Under the pieces are notes generated by a model, which saw only the letters and a program-made list of their open reading frames with translations, searched no databases and was not told the DNA's origin. A program made the translations under genes and the position numbers. Positions 42,254 through 51,788 of a stretch of DNA of 64,000 nt are shown piece by piece (position 1 is the first letter of the stretch; each line of letters begins with the position of its first letter). The stretch lies in contig JBEVWG010000021.1 of assembly GCA_040506705.1 (NCBI GenBank), positions 82,387-146,386 on the forward strand, written 5' to 3'. This DNA is from Thiodiazotropha sp040506705. Its GTDB lineage: Bacteria; Pseudomonadota; Gammaproteobacteria; Chromatiales; Chromatiaceae.

Positions 42254-42675
42254 AATGTAACAAAATTATCAATATACCGAACTATTCAATGTGTCACTAA
42301 AAACACATTTCGGGCCTTAATTCAATTTTCACATTCAATAAAGCATAGACCATCTCTCGGTATCCGATGTCTGTAGACGATAACTCAGGTAGTTATCTTG
42401 TAACTTACCGAAATACTTAGAATTTATTCCAAAATATGGGATTTAAGATCGCTAATAGTGTATCTTTGCTATAGAAGCGTAATTTGTAAGTGAATTTGTT
42501 TTGAATAAGACTCAGAAATAGTAGCTTACTCATTCACCAACTACCTTGACTGCCTGGGTTGGTCTGCAATATCTTGGTTAGATGGAGTTAGGATAGATAG
42601 CTGATATTTATTCATAGGCCTTGGAAAGGTAGGGAATGAACAAACCTGACAATTAACAACAGATAGATATAAATC
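42254..42675. other. Gap before the MscS gene
   Basis: This 422-base gap holds a small perfect hairpin (GATAACT 42379-42385 with AGTTATC 42391-42397). It probably includes the promoters of the divergent hypothetical gene and mscS. Nothing else is seen. Confidence 0.5.
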
Positions 42676-43866
42676 ATGGCTGAAGAAAATCCAGAAACTA
42701 AGATCACGACGTCCACAGAACCTGTTGAATCAGCACTGACGACAGGTATGGAGGATCTTGTTGAAAAGATTGACGTCCCTGAACAGCTTGAACCCATTGT
42801 TGCATTGTTTGGTAATCAACCCTGGGTCAAAGGCTTGCTGGTTCTGGTTGTATTTCTAATTCTGGCAAAGCTTATTGAGTGGGTAGTAATACCGTTAATC
42901 AGGCGACTCACAGCTCGTACCTCCACACATATTGATGATCTAATAGTCATTCATATACGAACCCCGTTGTTTTGGACAATAGCGCTGATTGGTACCTTGG
43001 TTGCAGCTGCTGTCTCAGGTATTGCTGCAGAATTACGTAGTACCATGACTTCTTTAGTTATTTCGATACTTATATTTCTCTGGATGCTATTTGCCGTTCG
43101 TGCATCCAAGTTACTACTGTCTGCAACTAGTCAGCGCGCTAAGCAGAATGCGTTGGTCAGACCGCAAACTTTACCCTTATTTACTAATCTCGTAGCAATA
43201 TCGATCATTGTTTTTGCTGTCTATTTTATCTTTCAATCATGGCATGTCGATATGACGGCCTGGCTGGCTTCAGCAGGTATCGCCGGTATCGCAATAGGTT
43301 TTGCCGCGAAAGATACATTGGCAAATCTTTTTTCAGGTGTCTTTATAATGGCAGACTCACCCTACAAGATAGGTGACTATGTTGTACTTGATGATGGAGG
43401 CGGGCTACGCGGCAAGGTTACTCATATTGGTATACGGAGTACCCGACTGCTGACTAGGGATGATGTGGAAGTGACCATACCAAATTCCATTATGGGGAAC
43501 TCAAAGGTAGTCAATGAATCAGGTGGACCCCATTTAAAATACCGCATCAGGGTTGCTGTTGGTGTGGCTTATGGATCAGATATTGATCAAGTTAGAGAGG
43601 TGTTGATGTCTGTTGCGATGGCATCTGATGCCGTCTGTTCTGATCCAGAAGCGAGAGTGCGTTTTCGTACCTTCGGTGCTTCCTCGCTCGATTTTGAGCT
43701 TCTATGCTGGGTCAACAATCCGGAACTTCGTGGTCAGGTATTAGATGCACTGAATACAGCTATCTATAAGCGTTTCCTCGAGGAGGGCATTGAAATACCA
43801 TTCTCCAAGCAGGATCTCTACATCAAAGAGTTTCCCAAGGCAGATGGGTCCAAGTCAGTAGTATAA
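42676..43866 (+). CDS. MscS-family mechanosensitive channel
   Basis: The 396-residue inner-membrane protein has an acidic N-terminal tail, hydrophobic helices (about 55-75, 95-115, 120-140, 165-185) and the pore helix/beta domain signature GIAGIAIGFAAKDTLANLFS, GVFIMADSPYKIGDYVVLDD and VTIPNSIMGNSKVVN. The C-terminal alpha/beta domain (GVAYGSDIDQVREVLMSVAM, FELLCWVNNPELRGQVLDAL) is normal. It releases solutes on hypo-osmotic shock. It is monocistronic in this context. It reads as intact. Confidence 0.92.
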   Translation: MAEENPETKITTSTEPVESALTTGMEDLVEKIDVPEQLEPIVALFGNQPWVKGLLVLVVFLILAKLIEWVVIPLIRRLTARTSTHIDDLIVIHIRTPLFWTIALIGTLVAAAVSGIAAELRSTMTSLVISILIFLWMLFAVRASKLLLSATSQRAKQNALVRPQTLPLFTNLVAISIIVFAVYFIFQSWHVDMTAWLASAGIAGIAIGFAAKDTLANLFSGVFIMADSPYKIGDYVVLDDGGGLRGKVTHIGIRSTRLLTRDDVEVTIPNSIMGNSKVVNESGGPHLKYRIRVAVGVAYGSDIDQVREVLMSVAMASDAVCSDPEARVRFRTFGASSLDFELLCWVNNPELRGQVLDALNTAIYKRFLEEGIEIPFSKQDLYIKEFPKADGSKSVV

Positions 43867-43972
43867 ACCTGAGTTATATTTTGTAAAAAATAATGTTTAT
43901 ACAATAAGATACCAGTTATGAATCTACTGTCGTTTGTTCTGAAATATTTCCTTTCTGTACTATTTGATTTCT

Positions 43973-44368
43973 ATGAATAGGGCACTTTTATTCATGGTTT
44001 TAACCATTCCCCCCGCATATGGAGCGGAGATGTCAGGACTTTCATATCCATACATTGCCTCGCCAGAGAGAGCGGACCATATAATGACCAATTTTCAAGC
44101 AGTTCAAAAAGGCCATAGTGAAGAGGCGGTTTTGAAGCTTCTCTTAACTCCAGACGAAGTGCATGAGCTTTACGAACCGCTGAAAAAAAATCCCAAGGCT
44201 ATCGGAAAGACATATTGGTACATCATCAAGCGAATGCAAGCCGAAGGATCTCAGACTGACAAAGATGAAAGTGTTGTCAGGGTCTCTTTTGATCTTATCG
44301 GTCGTGTCATAAGCGTGGATCATTGGGGCATCATGGCCGATTCAATGAGTGTTAACAGACCCAGGTAA
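43973..44368 (+). CDS. Small exported protein with repeat-derived C-terminus
   Basis: From the ATG at 43973 the product is 131 residues with a signal peptide (MNRALLFMVLTIPPAYGA). The mature part is helical then beta (AVLKLLLTPDEVHELYEPLK, ESVVRVSFDLIGRVISVDHW), resembling small periplasmic proteins of unknown role. Its last residues (SMSVNRPR) are encoded by a copy of the terminal repeat of the 15.4-kb element (44341-44365), so the original C-terminus may have been replaced. Confidence 0.6.
   Translation: MNRALLFMVLTIPPAYGAEMSGLSYPYIASPERADHIMTNFQAVQKGHSEEAVLKLLLTPDEVHELYEPLKKNPKAIGKTYWYIIKRMQAEGSQTDKDESVVRVSFDLIGRVISVDHWGIMADSMSVNRPR
44341..44365 (+). repeat. Solo terminal repeat overlapping a gene end
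   Basis: TTCAATGAGTGTTAACAGAC followed by CCAGG matches the right end of the element at 15547-15572 at about 22 of 25 positions. No inverted partner was found nearby. Confidence 0.6.
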
Positions 44369-44738
44369 AGCGTCATCTGTTTTTAGAATGATGGTGGAAA
44401 ATATCGAGAGTAGTGAATTAGATATAGGTATTGAGGCGCGAAATTAGTAATAAAGCAGATCCATTTGCTGGATGCCTCTACCTTTTGATTCGAATTGACC
44501 AGAATGATATGGATATTGATCTGCCTGAGGGTTCAACAGGTTGATATAACGCACATTCCGATATTGAGGAAAACACAATAGCACTCGATAACTAAAATAG
44601 AGTATCTCTCCCTGACCATGTTATCTCAGGATGTATGTCATAATATCTGCAAACAGTGGTCGATCACTTCTTGCAACTAGATGCAGCAGAATGGACTTTC
44701 AGCGTCGATTCTGTTGACAATAGGACATATCGAAGTTG
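44369..44738. other. Gap before the patatin-like gene
   Basis: A 370-base AT-rich gap with no recognised gene, repeat or terminator; it probably holds the promoter of the downstream gene. Confidence 0.45.
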
Positions 44739-47006
44739 ATGAATATGAATTCGATGCGAAAAATCACAACAACAATCAATGTGTTTGTTGTTGCATTGAG
44801 GGTTTTGCCGCTTCTGGTTCTGCTGGCTATAACAGATCTGCTTTTGGCTGACACTGTTCGTCCCGATCAAGCATCGTCTGCTCCTCCAGTAATCGGCCTG
44901 GTCCTCAGTGGCGGTGGTGCCAGAGGTGCTTCACATATCGGCGTTCTCAAGGTCCTGGAAGAACTGCGTATCCCTGTCGATATCATTACCGGTACCAGCA
45001 TGGGAGCGATTGTTGGTGGTATGTATGCCTATGGCTATTCGGTCGATGAGATTGAGAAGCTGCTTGTTGAGACCGATTGGGAGTCATCGTTTCAAGATGA
45101 ACCACCAAGACAAAATCGCAGTTTCCGCCGAAAGCAGGACGATTATGAGTTCCTGATTAAACAGGAAGCAGGGCTCAAGGACGGGAGCCTCGCCATCCCC
45201 AAGGGGTTGCTACAGGGGCAGCAGCTTAGACTGAGGCTTAAATCACTGACCCTGCTGGCACCTAATGATTTCGATTCATTACCAATCAGGTTTCGCGCTG
45301 TTGGTGCAGATATAGAAACCGGTGAAGCGGTCACTCTGGGGGGTGGAAGTCTCTCAACTGCAATGCTTGCAAGTATGGCCATTCCCGGCGTTTTTGCGCC
45401 GGTAGAGTGGGATGGACGGCTACTGGTTGATGGAGGGTTCGCCAACAATCTGCCTGTTCAGCAGGCCCGTGATCTCGGTGCGGATATTCTGATTGTGGTT
45501 GATCTCAGCACTGAGCCGCAAGATCGGAAAGGTCTTTCATCACCGCTCAGCATACTCAATCAGATCATGGGGTTTACCATTTTACGAAATACGGCTGAGC
45601 AGCTTGATAAACTCACCTCTGATGACATTCTTATACAGCCGGATCTCGGCAGCCACTCCTCAACCGATTTTTACCGGGCACCAGAGATGATCAGCAGCGG
45701 TGTTGCAGCAGCAAATCTCATGACCCAACGGTTGAGTCGGCTCTCGGTCACAGAATCTGAATATAGCGATTACCTGGCGGCGACACGGCAAAGGGAATCA
45801 TCATCGCCTGTCATCGACAAGGTAACCGTCGATAACCAGTCGCCACTGAGTACAGATGTCATCAAATCCAATATTAGTGCTGAGCCTGGGGAGACGCTCG
45901 ATATATCGATCTTGGAGAGGGAGATACATCATCTCTATGGGATGAATATCTTTGAGCGGGTTGATTACAATCTACTACAAGAGGATGGGCAGAATGAGTT
46001 GAGCCTCAGGGCAACAGAGAAGGAGTGGGGGCCCCACTATTTGCGATTCGGTCTGAAGATGGAGACCAATTTTGAGGGATCCGGTATTTTTAATCTGGCC
46101 TCAAGTCACACCATGACACCTATCAACAGCATGGGTGGTGAGTGGCGCTCTGAAATACAGATCGGCCATGATCAGCGACTCACAACAGAGTTATACCAAC
46201 CGATCGACAATAGCCTCAGATACTACGTTCGTACCTTGCTCGGCTATTACGAAACGCACTCTGGTGTGTTTGAGTCCGGGCGTCAGGTGGCTGATCTGAA
46301 TGTGAGTTACTCAAACTTTCTTCTGGCTGGTGGACGTCAATTTGGAAACTGGGGGCAGCTTGAGATTGGCGCTTACGCGGGATCTGGTGATGTAAGCCCA
46401 TACATCGGTGCTCTCTCTACCCCTTCGCAAGATGTTAAGTTCGGTACTTGGGTGGTGACTTTTACCTACGATCAACTGGATAGTATCAATTTTCCCCGTA
46501 AGGGTTTGTTGGCCAATATCTCCTGGTCAGCAAGCAGAGATGAGCTTGGGGCGAAAGATGAATATGATTCATTCAATATAAACGGACTTTGGGCGAGTAC
46601 CTGGGATAAGAATACCATCATGCTTTGGGGCGGTGTGGCCGGTGTGACCAATACTGATGAGCCTGTCGATAACGCATTCTCCATCGGTGGACTCTTCAAC
46701 CTTTCAGGCTATCGCGAATCAGAACTTGCCGGGCGTTACGCCGGACTTATGCGCATAGTCTATTTGCGGGAAATTGGCGAAAGCCGCTCAGTACTTAAAG
46801 TGCCTGTCTATGCGGGTTTCTCTCTAGAAGCAGGCAATGTGTGGAATGATCGGGACGATATTCATTTCGATTCACTGTTACTGGCTGGCAGCATCACGCT
46901 GTCAGTCGATTCGCCTCTTGGGCCGATCTATCTGGGTCGAGGGTATGCTGAAGGTGGTCGTACAGAGAACTACTTCTATCTGGGCCGAACTTTTTCATTT
47001 TTTTAA
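44739..47006 (+). CDS. Patatin-like phospholipase with beta-barrel (PlpD type)
   Basis: The 755-residue protein has a signal peptide (about 12-36) and a patatin lipase domain with the oxyanion motif GGGARG (58-63), the nucleophile elbow GTSMG (Ser87) and the catalytic VDGGFANNLP. A POTRA-like segment follows (about 350-425, DKVTVDNQSPLSTDVIKSNI), then a C-terminal BamA/Omp85-type barrel with alternating aromatic strands ending FYLGRTFSFF. This is the type Vd autotransporter layout of PlpD, in which the lipase is carried to the outer surface. Both catalytic residues are present, so activity is likely. Confidence 0.9.
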   Translation: MNMNSMRKITTTINVFVVALRVLPLLVLLAITDLLLADTVRPDQASSAPPVIGLVLSGGGARGASHIGVLKVLEELRIPVDIITGTSMGAIVGGMYAYGYSVDEIEKLLVETDWESSFQDEPPRQNRSFRRKQDDYEFLIKQEAGLKDGSLAIPKGLLQGQQLRLRLKSLTLLAPNDFDSLPIRFRAVGADIETGEAVTLGGGSLSTAMLASMAIPGVFAPVEWDGRLLVDGGFANNLPVQQARDLGADILIVVDLSTEPQDRKGLSSPLSILNQIMGFTILRNTAEQLDKLTSDDILIQPDLGSHSSTDFYRAPEMISSGVAAANLMTQRLSRLSVTESEYSDYLAATRQRESSSPVIDKVTVDNQSPLSTDVIKSNISAEPGETLDISILEREIHHLYGMNIFERVDYNLLQEDGQNELSLRATEKEWGPHYLRFGLKMETNFEGSGIFNLASSHTMTPINSMGGEWRSEIQIGHDQRLTTELYQPIDNSLRYYVRTLLGYYETHSGVFESGRQVADLNVSYSNFLLAGGRQFGNWGQLEIGAYAGSGDVSPYIGALSTPSQDVKFGTWVVTFTYDQLDSINFPRKGLLANISWSASRDELGAKDEYDSFNINGLWASTWDKNTIMLWGGVAGVTNTDEPVDNAFSIGGLFNLSGYRESELAGRYAGLMRIVYLREIGESRSVLKVPVYAGFSLEAGNVWNDRDDIHFDSLLLAGSITLSVDSPLGPIYLGRGYAEGGRTENYFYLGRTFSFF

Positions 47007-47199
47007 GCTGCGCCATAGATCGTTATCTCCTGGTTAGCAACAGCACGGTCAATAGTATTCGTCGTTAACAAAGGTACAGTCGTCATGGTTTCAGTTTCTT
47101 TCTAATCTCTCGACTTTCTGAAATCAGGCGTTTATGCTTCTTCGTGCTCGATGAGATGAGTGTGCATTGGAGAGTACTGGCAGGTTGTGCAAGAAAGAT

Positions 47200-49842
47200 A
47201 TGACAATAGATCCAGTCCCCGATTCCGTTCTATCTTCGAAAACTATTCTGCCTGAGAGTGGTCAGGTCTTTTCCCGTCCAGCCTTGTTCACTAAATTGCG
47301 TCAACTCTCCTCTTCGCCTCGAAAGGTGTGGATTAGCTCTCCTGGCGGGGCAGGCAAAACGACCTTGGTACGGGAATTTTTAAGCAACGATCCTCGACCG
47401 ATCATCTGGTATCGAATCGACCATAGTGACCAGGACCCCGCCAATCTTTTCATCTGCCTGGCGCAGTTAGTACAGAAGGCTACATCAGACACCCAGGTTC
47501 TACCCCCCCTCATGCCTGAATATATGCTCAACATAGGGGTCTACTGCCGGAATTTCTTCCGCGCCCTTTTTGCGAAATTCGAGGCGGGTTGCGTGTTGGT
47601 TTTCGACGATCTTCAGGATGGACCGGGCGAGTCACTGTTTGGGACGGTACTCTCTTCGGTTTTTTCTGAGCTACCTGAGCACTCATCCTTCTTCATGCTG
47701 AGCCGGGAAGAGCCATACCCGCAGTTTGCCAGGCAACGTATCCATCGGTCTTTGGCGTACTTGGGTTGGGATGATCTAAGTCTCTCTTTCGAGGAGACCC
47801 AGCAATTCCTCACTTGGTCGACAGGGAAAGAGCCGCTGCCTCAGGTCCTGGATCGAGCCTACGAGATAACTCATGGTTGGATGGCTGGATTACTGCTATT
47901 TCTCGATAGTCATGAGGCAACATCTTTCCCGCAGGAGTTCTCCTTTGATCGGGTTGATCTGTTGTTTGACTACTTTGCCAGTGAGATCTTTGCCCGACTT
48001 TCCGCTGGAGTTCAGCGCTTTCTTCTTACCTGTGGTTTTCTTCCGACAGTCGAGGTCTCTATGGCTGAAGCACTTACAGCGCGAGCAGACGCAGGCGATA
48101 TTCTACGTAAGCTAGCGCGGGAGAATCACTTTACTTTTCGTATTTCCACGATCCCGGAAGTCTACTCATTTCATCCGCTATTCCGGCAGTTTCTGCTATC
48201 TCGGGCTAATCAATGTATTGATACGCATCAGCGGATTGAGATTCGTGAACGGAGCGCAAGTTTGCTGCTAGATGAGGGACAGGTTGAAGCAGCTTCTGAT
48301 CTTTTGATCCAGGCTCAGGCATGGCCGATGTTGATCGAACTGATCACTGTAGAGGCAGAGACGCTCTTGAAGCAAGGGCGATTGCTTACTCTGTTTCAAT
48401 GGCTGGATGCCATACCCCAGCCACTGAGATGCAGTGACCCCTGGCTCTCATACTGGTTTGGCAGCTGCCTGCTGGCTAAAGCTCCCTTGGATGCCCAAAC
48501 GGAATTCATTAAGGCATTTGAGCTGTTTGAACAACGAGGGGATACCCCCGGTAGTATGCAGGCCTGGGTGATGGCGGTGAACGCAATTATCACCGGCTGG
48601 AATGATTTTGGTGAACTTGACCAATGGATAACGCATTTCAGTCGTCTCCAGGCATCACACGTCGACTACCCATCGCCGGAGATCGAGGCATTGATGGTTC
48701 AGGGCAGTTGCCGGGCTCTCATGTGGCGACAGCCGGCTAATCCGGATTTGCCTAGGTTGGCAGGGCGCTTATATCAACTGGTAACCACCAGTAGTGATAG
48801 CCGGTTTCGCCTATTAGCAGGTAGCAACCTGGCCTTTTATCACATCATTTTTGGCGAGACCGCAACATCTCTTGCCTTGGTGGGGCTTCTCAATAGTGAT
48901 CTGGACTCGGCAGAGGTGACGCCGCTTGATAAATTGACATGGCTTGCCACTCGAGCCGTCCTTGAAACTGTATTGCTGGATAGTCAGGGGTGTCTGGCTA
49001 CGATTGAGTTAGCTCGGTCATTGATTGCTGAGAGTGGAGTACATGCTATGGATCTGCGTCTCTTCTCCCAGGGCATCAGCATAGGGCTGACCACCGGGGA
49101 TCTGGTACTGGTACAGCAACTGTTTGATGAACTGCCTACGGTATCGATCAATGCAGCCCTTGATCACTCGTACTCCTGCCATCTGTTGGCAGATTTCAAC
49201 ATGCTGCAGGGTGATGCAACTGCAGCGATCGCTTTAGCTGAACTGGCACTTAGCCGGGCAAAGGATGGTGGCAGTGCCATACATATCTCCATCAGTCTGG
49301 CTGGGCTGATTCTACCCCTTTACTATGATGGACAGATCGAACGGACTGCCATGCTACTGGAAGAGGGTATGCGTCATTCTCAAAGCATGAGCTACTTTAG
49401 TGCTATTTTTCATCTTCTGGCTGCATTTTTTGCTCTGGAGCATAGGGAAGAGAGTGAGGCGCTGGATCTGTTGCGTATCGGTTTCGGTATAGCGTCACGA
49501 CATGGCTATCTCAACTTTCATCCCTGGCGTGATGAAATTATGATCAGGCTCTGTCGCGAAGCAGTTTCTGCCGGTATTCATGTTGACTATGTCAATCGCT
49601 TGGCCAGCTGCCACAAGCTCGATATCACTCAGTCAGAAATGCCGAATCTGACAACAAAAGAGATTGAAGTCCTGAAATGGGTCGAACAGGGGAAGACTAC
49701 TTGGGAGATAGCCAGGATACAGGAGATCAGTGAACGGACGGTTAAATTCCACGTAGGTAACGTGTTGGGCAAGCTTGGGGTAAAGAGTCGCTTCCAGGCA
49801 GTAGCCGTTGCCGTCAAGCTTGGTATTTTAAACCAGGATTAG
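47200..49842 (+). CDS. MalT-like large ATP-dependent LuxR regulator
   Basis: An 880-residue LAL-family regulator. The N-terminal ATPase has Walker A ISSPGGAGKTTLVRE (about 46-56) and Walker B CVLVFDDLQDG. A winged-helix and TPR-like helical array fills the middle (about 330-800). The C-terminus is a LuxR HTH domain (LTTKEIEVLKWVEQGKTTWE, ISERTVKFHVGNVLGKLGVK). Such proteins activate genes on binding a small ligand. The TTG at 47167 would add 11 residues; the ATG at 47200 with AAGAAAG upstream is chosen. Its target is not evident from neighbours. Confidence 0.88.
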   Translation: MTIDPVPDSVLSSKTILPESGQVFSRPALFTKLRQLSSSPRKVWISSPGGAGKTTLVREFLSNDPRPIIWYRIDHSDQDPANLFICLAQLVQKATSDTQVLPPLMPEYMLNIGVYCRNFFRALFAKFEAGCVLVFDDLQDGPGESLFGTVLSSVFSELPEHSSFFMLSREEPYPQFARQRIHRSLAYLGWDDLSLSFEETQQFLTWSTGKEPLPQVLDRAYEITHGWMAGLLLFLDSHEATSFPQEFSFDRVDLLFDYFASEIFARLSAGVQRFLLTCGFLPTVEVSMAEALTARADAGDILRKLARENHFTFRISTIPEVYSFHPLFRQFLLSRANQCIDTHQRIEIRERSASLLLDEGQVEAASDLLIQAQAWPMLIELITVEAETLLKQGRLLTLFQWLDAIPQPLRCSDPWLSYWFGSCLLAKAPLDAQTEFIKAFELFEQRGDTPGSMQAWVMAVNAIITGWNDFGELDQWITHFSRLQASHVDYPSPEIEALMVQGSCRALMWRQPANPDLPRLAGRLYQLVTTSSDSRFRLLAGSNLAFYHIIFGETATSLALVGLLNSDLDSAEVTPLDKLTWLATRAVLETVLLDSQGCLATIELARSLIAESGVHAMDLRLFSQGISIGLTTGDLVLVQQLFDELPTVSINAALDHSYSCHLLADFNMLQGDATAAIALAELALSRAKDGGSAIHISISLAGLILPLYYDGQIERTAMLLEEGMRHSQSMSYFSAIFHLLAAFFALEHREESEALDLLRIGFGIASRHGYLNFHPWRDEIMIRLCREAVSAGIHVDYVNRLASCHKLDITQSEMPNLTTKEIEVLKWVEQGKTTWEIARIQEISERTVKFHVGNVLGKLGVKSRFQAVAVAVKLGILNQD

Positions 49843-50344
49843 AAAAAATATTCTTTAGGGCACGCAGAGGGCATAAGCGATTAATAGAGGTGCCCTTGAA
49901 TCAGAATTTAGATCCTAAGGTATTGCAATGGTCACTACGCTTTACGTCTGATTCCTTTGCCTATCTCCCATAAAAAATGTGAACCAGTTGTCTTGAATTA
50001 GCCAATACCTGTTCCTTGGTACAGGTGTGCGGCATGTCCTATTCAGGCAGGGTAACGGCGTTTCATTTTTTATGAAGGCAACCAATGTTATGCACTCGTT
50101 GGATTGAAGAAGCTGGTTGAAATAATTTATGACAACAAGCAATTAAAGGAAGTAGAACGCGGTATGGATGATATTAAGAGAAGAAGATATGAGTTACGAG
50201 TATCTAATTCGTTTCTGCCTATCGTTATATCTGTCTGCGGTCAAAAAATTCAGGGAATGTGCTGAACCTTAACCACTCATTGTAGATGTTTACTCATAGA
50301 CTTTGATGGTCTACATGATAATAGTTTTATTTGGAGTTATACCT
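49843..50344. other. Gap before the rhodanese gene
   Basis: A 502-base gap. A short frame around 50164-50265 (MDDIKRRRYELRVSNS) shows no support. No clear terminator follows the LuxR gene. Nothing else is recognised. Confidence 0.45.
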
Positions 50345-50935
50345 GTGAAAAAGTGCTTATCCAGTATCATCGTGGCTACGATTTTATCGCTCACACTCGT
50401 TACAAATTCTACAGCGGAGACTAGCAGCAAACTGCCGACAAAAAAGCAGACTGAGTTGGGGCTCTACCTTACTGCGAAAGACGCCTATCAGATGAAATCT
50501 GAAAACCCTGATGTTTTATTGGTGGATGTGCGTAGCCGTGCAGAGATAGCCTTCCTGGGTATGCCGCAGATATCCGATGCCAACATTCCATATATGATGG
50601 CGGAAGATTGGGAAAGCTGGGATGAGAAAAAGAAAAACTTCAAGATGGCTCCAAATAGTGGCTTTCTGCTCTCCATGGAAGAGTTGATCAATGCTAAAGG
50701 TGCATCAAAAGAGACAAAAATCATTGTACTATGTCGTTCCGGCAGCCGTAGCGCCAAAGCGGCCAATCTACTCGCGAAGAGTGGTTATAAAAATGTTTTC
50801 AGCGTTGTTGACGGCTTTGAGGGTGATAAGGCTAAAAGCGGTGAATTGAAAGGTCAGCGTGTTGTGAATGGCTGGAAAAACAGTGGTCTGCCATGGAGCT
50901 ATAAGCTCGATAAAGACAAGATGTTCAATCTTTAA
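50345..50935 (+). CDS. Exported rhodanese-domain protein
   Basis: From the GTG at 50345 (GGAG eight bases upstream) the product is 196 residues with a signal peptide (VKKCLSSIIVATILSLTLVT, cleavage near TNSTA). One rhodanese domain follows: DVLLVDVRSRAEIAFLGMP, and the active-site loop VLCRSGSRSAKAANLL with catalytic Cys, then GYKNVFSVVDGFEGD. Periplasmic rhodaneses move sulfane sulfur. The longer ATG frame from 50303 lacks a ribosome site. This may tie in with sulfur metabolism, by inference only. Confidence 0.85.
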   Translation: MKKCLSSIIVATILSLTLVTNSTAETSSKLPTKKQTELGLYLTAKDAYQMKSENPDVLLVDVRSRAEIAFLGMPQISDANIPYMMAEDWESWDEKKKNFKMAPNSGFLLSMEELINAKGASKETKIIVLCRSGSRSAKAANLLAKSGYKNVFSVVDGFEGDKAKSGELKGQRVVNGWKNSGLPWSYKLDKDKMFNL

Positions 50936-50970
50936 TTCGGTCGCAGTATAGCTTTGCTGACCCAGTTATG

Positions 50971-51005
50971 GGTAAGCCTTGAAACTTAGATGTTCAAGGC
51001 TTACC
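50971..51005. terminator. Perfect 13-bp hairpin after rhodanese gene
   Basis: GGTAAGCCTTGAA (50971-50983) and TTCAAGGCTTACC (50993-51005) are exact inverted copies with a nine-base loop. No T-run follows on either strand, so it may be a weak or Rho-assisted terminator, or an mRNA-stabilising hairpin. Confidence 0.55.
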
Positions 51006-51671
51006 TGGTTTACCACACTACCCATAATCCGTTGTCTGACGGATCTTGATATTCCAATAACCCACCCCCCGACAGGCGGCGATGGTAAAAGTTGCGATTG
51101 CGATACTTTCTGCCTGCTTCAGTATGTATAGATCCCTTATGCCGGGCTAGCTTAAAGCAGTCTGCCAATGCCCGGCAGATCCCAGCTGAGAACCCTGTAG
51201 CATCAAAACACAAATTAGTTGTATTGATGATCATAATAAATCATGAACAGGCTGAGGTAGCCTTGTCAGTGATGATCCGGCGTATATGTTTTATCGTCAA
51301 AAATAGATTCTAGTAACTGATTTAAAGTTGTTTTAGCGCCGGTGTTTGGTGGCTAACTCCACTGTAGTAATTTATTTGGGCCATGTTAATAATTACCCGT
51401 TTAATTAATCATTAAAAATATTTCTTCAGATAAATTAAAGTAATAAAAATCCATGACGATAATTTATTCAGATACGATATAAATTATCTTATCGATACGC
51501 AAATTAGCGACTATATAGACATAGATTAAAATAACTCTTAAGGAATGAGATATGCGACATAATCCTAATCGTTGGAAGATATGATTTCTGGTAAATCATA
51601 GGTTTGCAATCTGCTCAAAGCATCACAACAGCACTTAAATAATTCAGTAGAGCATTCACATTTACAGTGAT

Positions 51672-51699
51672 TAATTTTTCGTTTCATTGTATACGATAA
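51672..51699 (+). promoter_or_regulatory. Sigma-28-like promoter for the MCP gene
   Basis: TAAT (51672-51675), a 16-base spacer and TACGATAA (51692-51699) resemble TAAA-N15-GCCGATAA with the last six bases of the -10 box exact. It lies 90 bases before the MCP start. MCP genes are commonly FliA-dependent, and fliA is in this window. Confidence 0.45.
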
Positions 51700-51788
51700 C
51701 ACCTGCAGTCAGTAGATCGAGTGGCCGCCTATGGCAGGGTAATCATTAAAATATAACAGTGAATATTATATTATTTAGAGGGACTGCT

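Larger units (their letters stand above)
50936..51788. other. Long AT-rich gap between rhodanese and MCP genes
   Basis: This 853-base gap has a strong hairpin at its start (50971-51005), a weak minus-strand frame (51010-51234) that I do not support, a very AT-rich middle (about 51370-51560) and a sigma-28-like promoter (51672-51699). No gene is called. Confidence 0.55.

Noticed and set aside
51010..51234. 74-codon minus-strand frame after the rhodanese gene
   Set aside because: No ribosome site, no recognisable domain and an isolated position; perhaps a gene fragment, but not supportable.
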